Shown here piece by piece: positions 25,025 through 32,890 of a stretch of 64,000 nt of DNA. The stretch comes from Actibacterium lipolyticum. GTDB lineage: Bacteria > Pseudomonadota > Alphaproteobacteria > Rhodobacterales > Rhodobacteraceae. The stretch lies in NCBI RefSeq assembly GCF_900184935.1, contig NZ_FXYE01000002.1:1240001-1304000 (forward strand). The letters run 5' to 3'. A program made the position numbers and the translations under genes. Within the stretch, counting starts at the first letter, position 1, and every line of letters starts with the position of its first letter. The notes under the pieces are model-generated. The model was not told the origin of the DNA and did not search any database. It saw only the letters and a program-made list of their open reading frames with translations.

Positions 25025-26994
25025 TCCGCCGCCATCCTTTTGTGCTGGGGTTCACTGACCGCCGCATCGCGGATCGTCAGCGTCGCCTTGATGGAGCCTT
25101 TGCGCCCGTCCTCATACGTCACTTCGGTTTCGGTGAAGACCGTTTCGGACCCGTTATAAAGCGCGTTGATAAGGTCATCGAACTTCTCTGCGATGATGTT
25201 GCGGCGCACTTTGCGGGTGCGGGTCAGTTCGCCATCATCCGCGTCCAGTTCCTTGTGCAGGATCAAGAAGCGGTGAACCTGACAGCCCGAAAGCATCGGG
25301 TCTTCGGCAACGCTTCGGTTCACCTCTTCGATATGGGACTGGATCGTATCAAGAACGCGCGGATGCCCGGCCAGTTCTTGATACGAAGCATAGGCGATGT
25401 TGTTCCGTTCGGCCCAGTTGCCCACCGCCGTCAGGTCGATGTTGATGAACGCGGTACAGGTGTCGCGACCCGAACCAAAGACCACGGCCTCCAGAATATC
25501 GGGGTAAAACTTCAGCTTGTTTTCCACGTATTTCGGGGCGAACAGGCTGCCGTCAGCCATTTTACCGACGTCTTTGGCGCGGTCGATGATGCGCAGATGC
25601 CCTGTGCCTTCTTCAAAGAAGCCAGCATCACCCGTGGCAACCCAACCTTCGGCATCTTTGGTCGATGCGGTGCTTTCAGGGTTCTTGTAATATTCGACGA
25701 AAACGCCGGGGCTGCGATAAAAGACCTCGCCGTTATCGGCGATCCGAACCTCAACACCCGGGCTTGGCACGCCAACAGTGTCAGAACGCACCTGACCATC
25801 CGGCTGCTGGGTGATGAACACGCCTGCTTCGGTCTGGCCGTAAAGCTGTTTCAGGTTGATCCCGAGTGAGCGGTAGAAATCAAAAATCTCTGGCCCGATC
25901 GCCTCGCCCGCGGTGTAACCGACACGCACGTTGCTAAAGCCCAGCGTGTTTTTCAGTGGGCCGTAGACGAATTTGTCGCCCAGCCAATACCGGAACCTGT
26001 CCATCCCGCTTACGGGCTTGCCGTCCAGAATGTCGGGGCCAACGCGGCGGGCGACGGCCATGTAATGGTCAAACAGGCGTTTTTTGAACCGGCCTGCGTC
26101 CTCCATCCGGATCATCACATTGGTCAGCTGACCTTCGAACACACGCGGCGGCGCAAAGTAATACGTCGGCCCGATTTCGCGCAGGTCTGTCATCATCGTT
26201 TCGGCGCTTTCAGGGCAGTTCACACAGAACCCCGTCCACATCGCCTGACCGATTGAGAAGATGAAATCGCCCACCCATGCCATCGGCAGATAGGCCAGAA
26301 CCTCGTCCTTATCAGTCAGATGATCAAACGCCGACGACGCCTTGGCCGTTTCGATGATATTGCGGTTCGATAGGACCACGCCCTTTGGCTTGCCCGTCGT
26401 CCCCGAGGTATAGAGCATCACACAAGTGTGGTCATACGTCAGTTCGGCGATGCGTGCGTCCAGCTCCGTCTCAAGACGCGTGTGCGCCGCGCGGCCTTCG
26501 GCCTGAATGTCATGCAGCCAGTTCAGGTTGGTGTGATCGTATTTCCGCAGGCCCCGCTTGTCGTTGTACAGCACCTGTTCAATCGCCGGCGCACGGTCGT
26601 GCACCTCTAGCACCTTGTCGACCTGCTCCTGATCACCGCAAACGACAAAGCGCGCGCCGCAGTGTTCCAGCACATAGGCCATCTCGTCGGCGGCCGCGTC
26701 TTGGTACAGCGGAACCGGGATCGCGCCGCACATCTGTGCAGCAATCATCGACCAGTAATGCGCCGGCCGGTTGCGACCGATGATGGCAACGAAATCGCCC
26801 CGCTCCAACCCAAGGGCCAGAAAGCCAAGCGCCATCGCACGAATTTCTTCGGCGGCGGCGATCCAGGTCCAGCTTTGCCAGATGCCAAACTCTTTTTCGC
26901 GATATGCCGTGCTTGCGCCATGTACACGCGCATTGCGTGCAAGCAGCGCGGGCACAGAACACAATTCGCCCGCGGGCGTCTTTTCAGGTGCCAA
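25021..26994 (-). CDS. AMP-dependent acyl-CoA synthetase (long-chain/FAA1-like)
   Basis: 657 residues. Adenylate-forming enzyme with P-loop YTSGTTGKPKGVV, A5-type GQTEAG and hinge IIDRAKDVGKM. It makes an acyl-CoA from a free acid, ATP and CoA. It resembles the long-chain FAA1 group, but genes of this type in Liv clusters commonly act on aromatic or branched acids; the substrate is open. The start codon is TTG at 26994, backed by a very strong GGGAGGAG 5 to 6 bases upstream. First gene of the six-gene transporter cluster, with a perfect palindrome in its leader. Confidence 0.9.
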   Translation of the reverse strand: MAPEKTPAGELCSVPALLARNARVHGASTAYREKEFGIWQSWTWIAAAEEIRAMALGFLALGLERGDFVAIIGRNRPAHYWSMIAAQMCGAIPVPLYQDAAADEMAYVLEHCGARFVVCGDQEQVDKVLEVHDRAPAIEQVLYNDKRGLRKYDHTNLNWLHDIQAEGRAAHTRLETELDARIAELTYDHTCVMLYTSGTTGKPKGVVLSNRNIIETAKASSAFDHLTDKDEVLAYLPMAWVGDFIFSIGQAMWTGFCVNCPESAETMMTDLREIGPTYYFAPPRVFEGQLTNVMIRMEDAGRFKKRLFDHYMAVARRVGPDILDGKPVSGMDRFRYWLGDKFVYGPLKNTLGFSNVRVGYTAGEAIGPEIFDFYRSLGINLKQLYGQTEAGVFITQQPDGQVRSDTVGVPSPGVEVRIADNGEVFYRSPGVFVEYYKNPESTASTKDAEGWVATGDAGFFEEGTGHLRIIDRAKDVGKMADGSLFAPKYVENKLKFYPDILEAVVFGSGRDTCTAFINIDLTAVGNWAERNNIAYASYQELAGHPRVLDTIQSHIEEVNRSVAEDPMLSGCQVHRFLILHKELDADDGELTRTRKVRRNIIAEKFDDLINALYNGSETVFTETEVTYEDGRKGSIKATLTIRDAAVSEPQHKRMAAE

Positions 26995-27010
26995 GTTTTC
27001 TCCTCCCTGC

Positions 27011-27025
27011 GTCGGATGATCCGAC
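27011..27025. promoter_or_regulatory. Inverted repeat in the leader of the transporter/CoA-ligase cluster
   Basis: GTCGGA-TGA-TCCGAC, perfect 6-bp repeat with a 3-base spacer, just 5' of the SD of the first gene of the cluster and in the 202-base region shared with the divergent sensor kinase. It could be a regulator site or an mRNA hairpin controlling access to the SD. Confidence 0.45.
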
Positions 27026-27196
27026 GACGCTGATCGCTATTGGTGCGATTCTTACGTCCACTTAGCGTGACCTTTTCTGAGTCGCCGTCAAACTTTTCCT
27101 GACTTTTTCCCAATCCTTACGAATTGTAACGGCGCGCCAGTGCCCCTTTTCGCCACCTTTTGGCAGTGCTAGCCATATCAGGAACGGGAGGTCGCA

Positions 27197-29122
27197 ATGG
27201 CGTCATCAGAAACCGAACGCACGCGCATGACAGAAGCCGGGCTGAACCTTATTCAGCAGGCGCTTTCGATCTATGACGCCGACCTGACGCTTGTGATCAG
27301 CAACCGCCCCTTTCGCGAAATGTTCAACCTGCCCGTCGAACATGTCACGCCCGGTGCATCATTCGAGGGCACGATCCGTTATTTGGTTGAGTGCGGCGAA
27401 TATGGCGAAGTTGACGACCCCGAAGGTTTCATCGCCACCCGCGTTGAACAGGCCCGCGCGTTTCAGGCCCATTACATGGAACGCACCCGCGCGAATGGCC
27501 GCACAATCTCGGTAGAAGGTAGCCCTCTTCCCCAAGGGGGTTGGGTCACGGTTTATACCGACATCACAGGCATCAAACGGCAGGAAAAGCTGTTGCGCGC
27601 GCGGTCTGTCGAACTGTCTGGCCAATTGCTTTCCCATGCTGAACAACTGTCACAAACCAACCGCGAACTTGCCGCCAGCAACGCCGCGCTGGAAGAAGCA
27701 AAGCGCCAACTGACCGAAATGGAAGCCCGCACCCGGATGGTGACGGAAATGATGCCCGCCCACATCGCGCATGTCGGGCCAGATGGGCGTTACACTTATT
27801 CAAACCGCAAACTAAACGCGGTGATGCCAAGCCGGCCCTCCGACATTGTCGGCTCGTTCATCGGCGATGCCCTTGGCGACGAAGCGTTTAGCCGTATCCA
27901 GCCGAACTTGGACCGCGCCCTTGCTGGAGAGGCCAGCGTGTTTGAGTTCAACCACGAAGAAAGCGGCCGCCGTATCCGCGCCGCCTTCACCCCGGAAATC
28001 GGCCCCGATAGCACCGTTCTTGGCGTCTATATCCTGTCGATGGATGTCACGGACGAAGCACAGGCCCGCGCCGCATTGGCCCAAACCCGTAAACGTGAAC
28101 TGGCCGCACAGTTGACCAGCGGGCTGGCGCATGACTTCGCAAATCTTTTGACGATCATCCTTGGCCTTCAGGGACGGTTGGCCCGCATCGCGCCCACCGC
28201 TGACGCGCAAGAACTGATTACCGCGACCCAAGCCGCCGCACGGCGCGGTGGCGATTTGCTGAACCGCATCGCCTCCATCACGGGGCGGCGGGCCATGCAC
28301 CCCACGCCAACCGACCTGCCCGCGTTTCTGGCCGACCTGCATACGATGGCCGCGCCGACGCTGCCCAATGGCGTTACGCTAACCGTCGCGACCGATCTAT
28401 TTCCCAGCCCTCTGATGTTGGATGCTGGAGGGCTGCAAGATTCCCTTTTGAACCTCATCCTGAATGCGCGCGACGCCATCGGCGATGCCCCCGGTCAGAT
28501 CACCTTGTCGGCCCGTTCTCTTGGTGACACTTGGGTCGAAATCACCGTCGCAGACACCGGGCCGGGGTTTAGCGAAGAGGCTCTAACACGGGCTCTTGAC
28601 CCATTTTTCACCACCAAAGGCGAAGAAGGATCGGGGTTGGGCCTGTCGATGGTTTATGATGTGACAAAGCTGTGCGGCGGGCGGTTAAAACTGTCAAATA
28701 CGGATCACGGCGCGCTTGTCACGCTAAGCCTGCCGCTGCGCCGTGCCTCTGAAGATACAGAGCCTAAGCTGGTGCTTTTGGTCGAAGACTCGCCCGATAT
28801 CCGCGAAATCGTCCGCGAGATGCTGACCCAGATCGGCCACAACGTCATCGAAGCCGCCAGTGCGGATGAAGCAGAACAGTTGGCCGAAATACCCGGCATC
28901 GATCTGATCTTGTCAGACATCATGCTTGGCGGGTCACGCACCGGGTTTGACCTGCTGAACGCCTTAGCCGACGGGCAGCACCCGGCGCGCACGCTGTTGA
29001 TGACTTCGCTTCCGCCATCTGATGAAATCCGCCGTGCCGCCGCCGCACGCTATCCGCTAATCACAAAGCCCTTCACGCAAGACGCGCTTGCCGGGTTCCT
29101 AACCACGGAGCAAGCCGCATGA
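27197..29122 (+). CDS. Soluble PAS hybrid sensor histidine kinase with C-terminal receiver
   Basis: 641 residues, no membrane segment, so the signal is cytoplasmic. Order: PAS (about 12-125, LSIYDADLTLVISN), coiled coil (about 130-175), second PAS (about 180-295), HisKA-like dimerisation domain with phospho-acceptor H312 in LAHDFANLL, ATPase domain (LLNLILNARDAIGD N-box, ADTGPGF, FFTTKGEEGSGLGLSM), then a receiver with LVEDSPD and phospho-site D574 in LSDIMLGG. GGGAGG precedes the ATG. Stop and next start overlap (ATGA). Divergent from the importer/CoA-ligase cluster, which is its likely target. Confidence 0.93.
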   Translation: MASSETERTRMTEAGLNLIQQALSIYDADLTLVISNRPFREMFNLPVEHVTPGASFEGTIRYLVECGEYGEVDDPEGFIATRVEQARAFQAHYMERTRANGRTISVEGSPLPQGGWVTVYTDITGIKRQEKLLRARSVELSGQLLSHAEQLSQTNRELAASNAALEEAKRQLTEMEARTRMVTEMMPAHIAHVGPDGRYTYSNRKLNAVMPSRPSDIVGSFIGDALGDEAFSRIQPNLDRALAGEASVFEFNHEESGRRIRAAFTPEIGPDSTVLGVYILSMDVTDEAQARAALAQTRKRELAAQLTSGLAHDFANLLTIILGLQGRLARIAPTADAQELITATQAAARRGGDLLNRIASITGRRAMHPTPTDLPAFLADLHTMAAPTLPNGVTLTVATDLFPSPLMLDAGGLQDSLLNLILNARDAIGDAPGQITLSARSLGDTWVEITVADTGPGFSEEALTRALDPFFTTKGEEGSGLGLSMVYDVTKLCGGRLKLSNTDHGALVTLSLPLRRASEDTEPKLVLLVEDSPDIREIVREMLTQIGHNVIEAASADEAEQLAEIPGIDLILSDIMLGGSRTGFDLLNALADGQHPARTLLMTSLPPSDEIRRAAAARYPLITKPFTQDALAGFLTTEQAA

Positions 29123-29820
29123 GCGCACCGATGATCGCCATTTTGGATGACGAACCGCAAATCCGCCAAATGCTGTCAGACGCATTGGGCGAGGCCGGTT
29201 TTCGCACCGCCAGCTTTGGGCGCGCCACAGAGTTTGAGGCCGCCTTGTCGCGCACCGCGCCCGATGTCTGCCTTGTTGATCTTGGCCTGCCCGACAAAGA
29301 CGGGCTGGCGTTGGTGCATCGTTTGGCGCTGGAATCTGGCGCGTCGATCATCATCATCTCGGGGCGGGCACAGGTGCAGGACCGTGTGACGGGGCTGGAA
29401 CTTGGCGCTGACGATTACATCATCAAACCCTTCGAACCGGCCGAGGTTGTCGCCCGCGTCCGCGCGCGCCTGCGCAAAGGGAGGGAGGCGGGAACCGCCG
29501 CCACAACCGCGCATTTCGAAGGCTGGGTCGCGTATTTCGATCGCTATGTTCTGGAAGCCTCGGATGGGCGCGAGGTTCCATTCTCTCATGCCGAGGGCGA
29601 AGTTCTGCGCCTATTTCTGGAAAGCCCAAAGCGGCTGGTATCACGCGCTCAAATGCAGGAAAGCCTTGGTGGGGCCGCTGGCGAAAGCTTTGACCGCGCG
29701 ATGGATGTGCGCATTTCACGCCTGCGTACCAAGCTTGACGAAGATCCGCGAAACCCGCGCCTGATTAAAACGATCTATGGGGCCGGGTATATCTTTCTTG
29801 GCGATGTTTCGTGGTCATGA
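29119..29820 (+). CDS. OmpR-family response regulator
   Basis: 233 residues. Receiver domain with the acidic pair in ILDDEPQIR, phospho-site D54 in LVDLGLPDKDG and K in ADDYIIKPF, followed by a winged-helix output domain (VRISRLRTKLDEDPRNPRLIKTIYGAGY). Translationally coupled to the sensor kinase by a 4-base overlap. Its C-terminus overlaps the convergent LysR gene by 6 bases. Confidence 0.96.
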   Translation: MSAPMIAILDDEPQIRQMLSDALGEAGFRTASFGRATEFEAALSRTAPDVCLVDLGLPDKDGLALVHRLALESGASIIIISGRAQVQDRVTGLELGADDYIIKPFEPAEVVARVRARLRKGREAGTAATTAHFEGWVAYFDRYVLEASDGREVPFSHAEGEVLRLFLESPKRLVSRAQMQESLGGAAGESFDRAMDVRISRLRTKLDEDPRNPRLIKTIYGAGYIFLGDVSWS

Positions 29821-30693
29821 AACACCCACGAAATCATCCTTATGCGCCGCGAAATACGGCACCAGCATATCCTTGAACGCCCGCAACTTGGCCGCGTCTT
29901 TCAGGTCGCGATGCGATAGCACCCAAATATCGTGATACTGCTGTGGCGGCAAAATCGGCACCTGCATCAAACCGCCTGCCGCACGCCCCACAAACATCGG
30001 CATTCGCGCCACGCCCAGCCCGGCCTGCGCCGCACCAATCAGCGCAGACATATCGTCAAACCGCATCCGCACCCGTTGGTTGGGGTTCAGCGCCATCGCG
30101 GCTTTGGGCGGATCTTGCCAGAATGTGAAGCCAAGCCAGTCAATCATATCGCCGGGATTGTCTTGCAGTTTGCTGGCATAATCCGGCGATGCAAATGAAG
30201 CTGTGTGTTGCCGCGCCAACCGCCGCCCGACCAGATCATCGCCCGGTGTGTCACTGATGCGAATGGCCAGATCGGCCTCGCGGTTGTTCAGGTCCAACAA
30301 TTCATTCGTGGCGCGTATGGTCAGTTCCACACCCGGGTGCTTTTCAAGGAAGGCATCAATGACGTGGCACAGATGCGACGCGATCAAAAGTTGCGGCGCG
30401 GTAATCACCAGCGGGCCAGTCAACGCAGTATCACGCGCGGCCAATTCGCGGCGAAGGGCCAGTTCGGCCTGTTCCATCTGTTCTGCGTGGCGCGCGGCAC
30501 TTCGCCCAGCTTCGGTCGGGGCATAGCCGGCCTGCAACCGCTCAAACAGCGGGGTGCCAAAACTCTCCTCTGCCGCTGCGACCCGGCGCGAAACCGTGGT
30601 GTAACTAACCCCCAGCGCCTTCGCCGCCCCCGCGAGCGAGCCGTGGCGCACCAGTTGCAGCACCGTCCTTAGGTTATCCCAATCCTCACGCAT
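29815..30693 (-). CDS. LysR-family transcriptional regulator
   Basis: 292 residues from the ATG at 30693 (ATGs at 30702 and further upstream are possible; none has a clear SD). N-terminal helix-turn-helix: LVRHGSLAGAAKALGVSYTTVSRRVAAAEESFG, then a LysR co-inducer domain. It is of the AAA-type subgroup near those controlling oxidoreductases or efflux; no target is obvious. Divergent from the DUF1330 gene, its most likely target, with an inverted repeat between them. Confidence 0.93.
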   Translation of the reverse strand: MREDWDNLRTVLQLVRHGSLAGAAKALGVSYTTVSRRVAAAEESFGTPLFERLQAGYAPTEAGRSAARHAEQMEQAELALRRELAARDTALTGPLVITAPQLLIASHLCHVIDAFLEKHPGVELTIRATNELLDLNNREADLAIRISDTPGDDLVGRRLARQHTASFASPDYASKLQDNPGDMIDWLGFTFWQDPPKAAMALNPNQRVRMRFDDMSALIGAAQAGLGVARMPMFVGRAAGGLMQVPILPPQQYHDIWVLSHRDLKDAAKLRAFKDMLVPYFAAHKDDFVGVS

Positions 30694-30718
30694 GCCGTGC
30701 ATTTTTGCATGGTCGACA

Positions 30719-30738
30719 CGAAAAATCACGCGTTTTCG
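30719..30738. promoter_or_regulatory. Inverted repeat between LysR and DUF1330 genes
   Basis: CGAAAA (30719-30724) and TTTTCG (30733-30738) with an 8-base spacer, within the 100-base divergent region. Size and place fit a regulator site, but it is short. Confidence 0.35.
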
Positions 30739-30793
30739 CATGCGCTGATGCGACCTATCTGTCGCCTTGTCTTCAACCGGAAAGGACCAACCG

Positions 30794-31075
30794 ATGATTT
30801 ACGCACTGGTTTACATCAAGATCGACAATCCAGATTCCCTAGCAGCGTATCGCGACAAGGCGGGCGACGCGTTGACCAAGCACGGCGGCAAACTTGAAGC
30901 TGCCTCTAAGACGCCAACCTCGTTCGAAGGGTCGCTTGGTCTGCCTGACTTGGCCGGAGTGCTGTCGTTTCCCGACAAAGACGCGGCTTTGGCATGGATT
31001 AACGACCCCGAACTTGCGCCAGTTCATGCCTTGCGCCGTGGAGCTGGTGATTCATCCATCATCCTTGTCGGCTAG
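30794..31075 (+). CDS. DUF1330/dimeric alpha-beta barrel family protein
   Basis: 93 residues beginning MIYALVYIKIDNPDSLAAYR, with KHGGKLEAASKTPTSFEG, LSFPDKDAALAWINDPEL and SSIILVG. The layout is that of the small ferredoxin-like DUF1330 proteins, whose reaction is unknown. AAAGGA lies 7 bases before the ATG. Divergent from the LysR gene. Confidence 0.85.
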   Translation: MIYALVYIKIDNPDSLAAYRDKAGDALTKHGGKLEAASKTPTSFEGSLGLPDLAGVLSFPDKDAALAWINDPELAPVHALRRGAGDSSIILVG

Positions 31076-31088
31076 GGCTTGCCACCTC

Positions 31089-31116
31089 GTATCACGCGAC
31101 CAAAAGCGCGTGATAC
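31089..31116. terminator. Perfect 10-bp stem-loop after the DUF1330 gene
   Basis: GTATCACGCG (31089-31098) pairs with CGCGTGATAC (31107-31116), loop ACCAAAAG. It starts 13 bases after the stop. The downstream sequence TCTTGTCTC is only moderately T-rich, so it is a likely but not textbook terminator; a regulator site for the next gene is the alternative. Confidence 0.5.
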
Positions 31117-31218
31117 TCTTGTCTCATAAGGCATAATTGGCCAAAGTCATTCTTGCCCTCGCGCCTCACAGTTGTCAGTTTGGATGGCGGCACCAAAACA
31201 TAAGCAAAAGGGGCGAAC

Positions 31219-32361
31219 ATGACCATTCACTGGTGCGGAACCGGGCTTTCAGCAATTCCCGGCCTTAGGCAACTGATTGAAAATGGTCACGACGTCACCG
31301 TCTGGAACCGGAGCGTCGACAAAGCCACCCAGGCCGTGGGCGACCTGACCGACAACATCAAACCGTTCGACAAAGACGCACTCGCCACTGTGCTGGGCAA
31401 GGGCGATATCGTCGTCTCTATGCTGCCCGCTGACTGGCATGTCCCACTTGCAAAGCTGGCCATCAGCAAGGGCGCGCATTTCGTATCCTCCAGCTATATC
31501 GCGCCCGAGATGCGCGCTCTGGACGATTCGGCCCGTGACGCCGGCGTCGCATTGGTGAACGAGGTTGGGCTTGATCCCGGCATTGATCACGTCATGGCGC
31601 ATTGGCTGATGGCCGATTATCGCGCCTCGGGGGCTTATGACCCTGCGAACGAGTATGAGTTCATTTCTTACTGCGGCGGCGTGCCTAAACAGCCAAACCC
31701 GTTTCGGTACAAATTCAGTTGGTCACCGCTTGGCGTGCTTAAGGCGCTGCGCGCCCCGTCCCGGTCGATCCGCGACTTTACCGAACTTTCAGTAAAACGG
31801 CCTTGGCACGCGCTAACAAGCTATATCGCGCCGCTGGAACAACCCGAAAGTTTTGAGGTTTACCCAAATCGCGACTCGCTGCCGTTCATGGCGGAATACG
31901 GGTTCGAACCGACGTGGAAGGTAAAGGAATTCGTGCGCGGCACGATGCGCCTGAACGGCTGGGCCGACGCATGGGCCAAGGTGTTCGAAGAAATCGAAAC
32001 GCTGGACGACGCCGACGGGGAAACCCGTCTGCAAGCAATGTCTGATCAGTTCTGGGCCGAAAACGCCTATGGCGAAGGCGAACCAGACCGCGTTGTCATG
32101 TGCGTCGCCCTTAAGGCCAGCAAAGAAGGCGTGCCGGTTTATCACAAGACATACACGATGGACGCCTGGGGCGATGCCCGCGGTTCCGCGATGGCGCGGT
32201 TGGTTTCGGGGCCGGTTTCACTGGCGGTTGAGGCTGTGCAGAACCATGAAATCCCCGCAGGCGTCAGCGCCGCGCCGCACGACCCGAAATTGATCAAGCG
32301 GTGGATGGAAACCGTTGATCGGCTGGCGCAACACGTGCAGGTCGTTGATCATCTGAAATAA
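31219..32361 (+). CDS. Saccharopine dehydrogenase family protein
   Basis: 380 residues. N-terminal Rossmann region (WCGTGLSAIPGLRQLIENGH), VSMLPADWHVPLAKLAISKGAHFVSSSY and NEVGLDPGIDHVMA, the last being a hallmark of saccharopine reductase/dehydrogenase proteins. Family members split saccharopine to glutamate and allysine in lysine catabolism or act on carboxynorspermidine-like substrates. No LKR or aminoadipate genes lie beside it, so the pathway is not proved here. The nucleotide-binding loop GTGLSAIPG is a departure from the usual GxGxxG. 143-base gap upstream. Confidence 0.85.
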   Translation: MTIHWCGTGLSAIPGLRQLIENGHDVTVWNRSVDKATQAVGDLTDNIKPFDKDALATVLGKGDIVVSMLPADWHVPLAKLAISKGAHFVSSSYIAPEMRALDDSARDAGVALVNEVGLDPGIDHVMAHWLMADYRASGAYDPANEYEFISYCGGVPKQPNPFRYKFSWSPLGVLKALRAPSRSIRDFTELSVKRPWHALTSYIAPLEQPESFEVYPNRDSLPFMAEYGFEPTWKVKEFVRGTMRLNGWADAWAKVFEEIETLDDADGETRLQAMSDQFWAENAYGEGEPDRVVMCVALKASKEGVPVYHKTYTMDAWGDARGSAMARLVSGPVSLAVEAVQNHEIPAGVSAAPHDPKLIKRWMETVDRLAQHVQVVDHLK

Positions 32362-32367
32362 TGGGGG

Positions 32368-32386
32368 TGGAGGCGCCAAGCCTCCA
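32368..32386. terminator. Hairpin between convergent genes
   Basis: TGGAGGC (32368-32374) and GCCTCCA (32380-32386), loop GCCAA, between the saccharopine-dehydrogenase-like stop and the convergent DUF3775 stop. No T-run on either side. Confidence 0.4.
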
Positions 32387-32406
32387 ACCTGACCGAATAG
32401 AACGCG

Positions 32407-32799
32407 TTAGTAAAAATCGTCTTCCAGATCGCTGACATCGTGACCAAGCGCGTTTAGGCCCGCCTCAAGGTAGTCAGACAAAAGCGGTATCCCCAACAGG
32501 TAGTTGGCGGTCGGCGTGTCGGCCTCGTCTTTGGCAGTCTGAATCGCCTCGGCCAGATCATCGACGCCGAAGGTTTCGCGCCCGATCCACATGACCGCAA
32601 CAAGGCTGGCCTGCTCGTCCGAATTTAGGCTTTCGATGAACGCCCGCAGCTCACTTTCCGTGGCATCACCGGCGCGTGCTTCCAGAATTGTGTCGGCATC
32701 CGCAACGTCGCCGGGGCTGTCCCATCTGGCGACCTTGGCATCAATCTCACGTGCCCGCACCGCAACGTGAGCGACTTTCTTTGGACTGATATCAAGCAT
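32407..32799 (-). CDS. DUF3775-type protein of unknown function
   Basis: 130 residues starting MLDISPKKVAHVAVRAREID; GGAGGAGATC lies right before the ATG at 32799. Soluble, acidic, mostly helical (ESELRAFIESLNSDEQASLVA, AIQTAKDEADTPTANYLLG, LSDYLEAGLNALGHDV). It fits the DUF3775 family of small alphaproteobacterial proteins, for which I know no function. Single gene in a unit ending at the hairpin above. Confidence 0.75.
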   Translation of the reverse strand: MLDISPKKVAHVAVRAREIDAKVARWDSPGDVADADTILEARAGDATESELRAFIESLNSDEQASLVAVMWIGRETFGVDDLAEAIQTAKDEADTPTANYLLGIPLLSDYLEAGLNALGHDVSDLEDDFY

Positions 32800-32860
32800 T
32801 AGGATCTCCTCCAGTATTGCTTGAAACCAGTCTGTGCCCTCTGTCACGATTGCACAAGAG

Positions 32861-32882
32861 GGAAGCGGCCGAAGCCGCTTCC
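32861..32882 (-). terminator. Terminator-like hairpin after the BTRD1-repeat gene
   Basis: GGAAGCGGC (32861-32869) pairs perfectly with GCCGCTTCC (32874-32882), loop CGAA; on the minus strand it is followed by CTCTTGTG. It begins 9 bases past the stop of the repeat protein. Confidence 0.7.
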
Positions 32883-32890
32883 TTCGTGGA

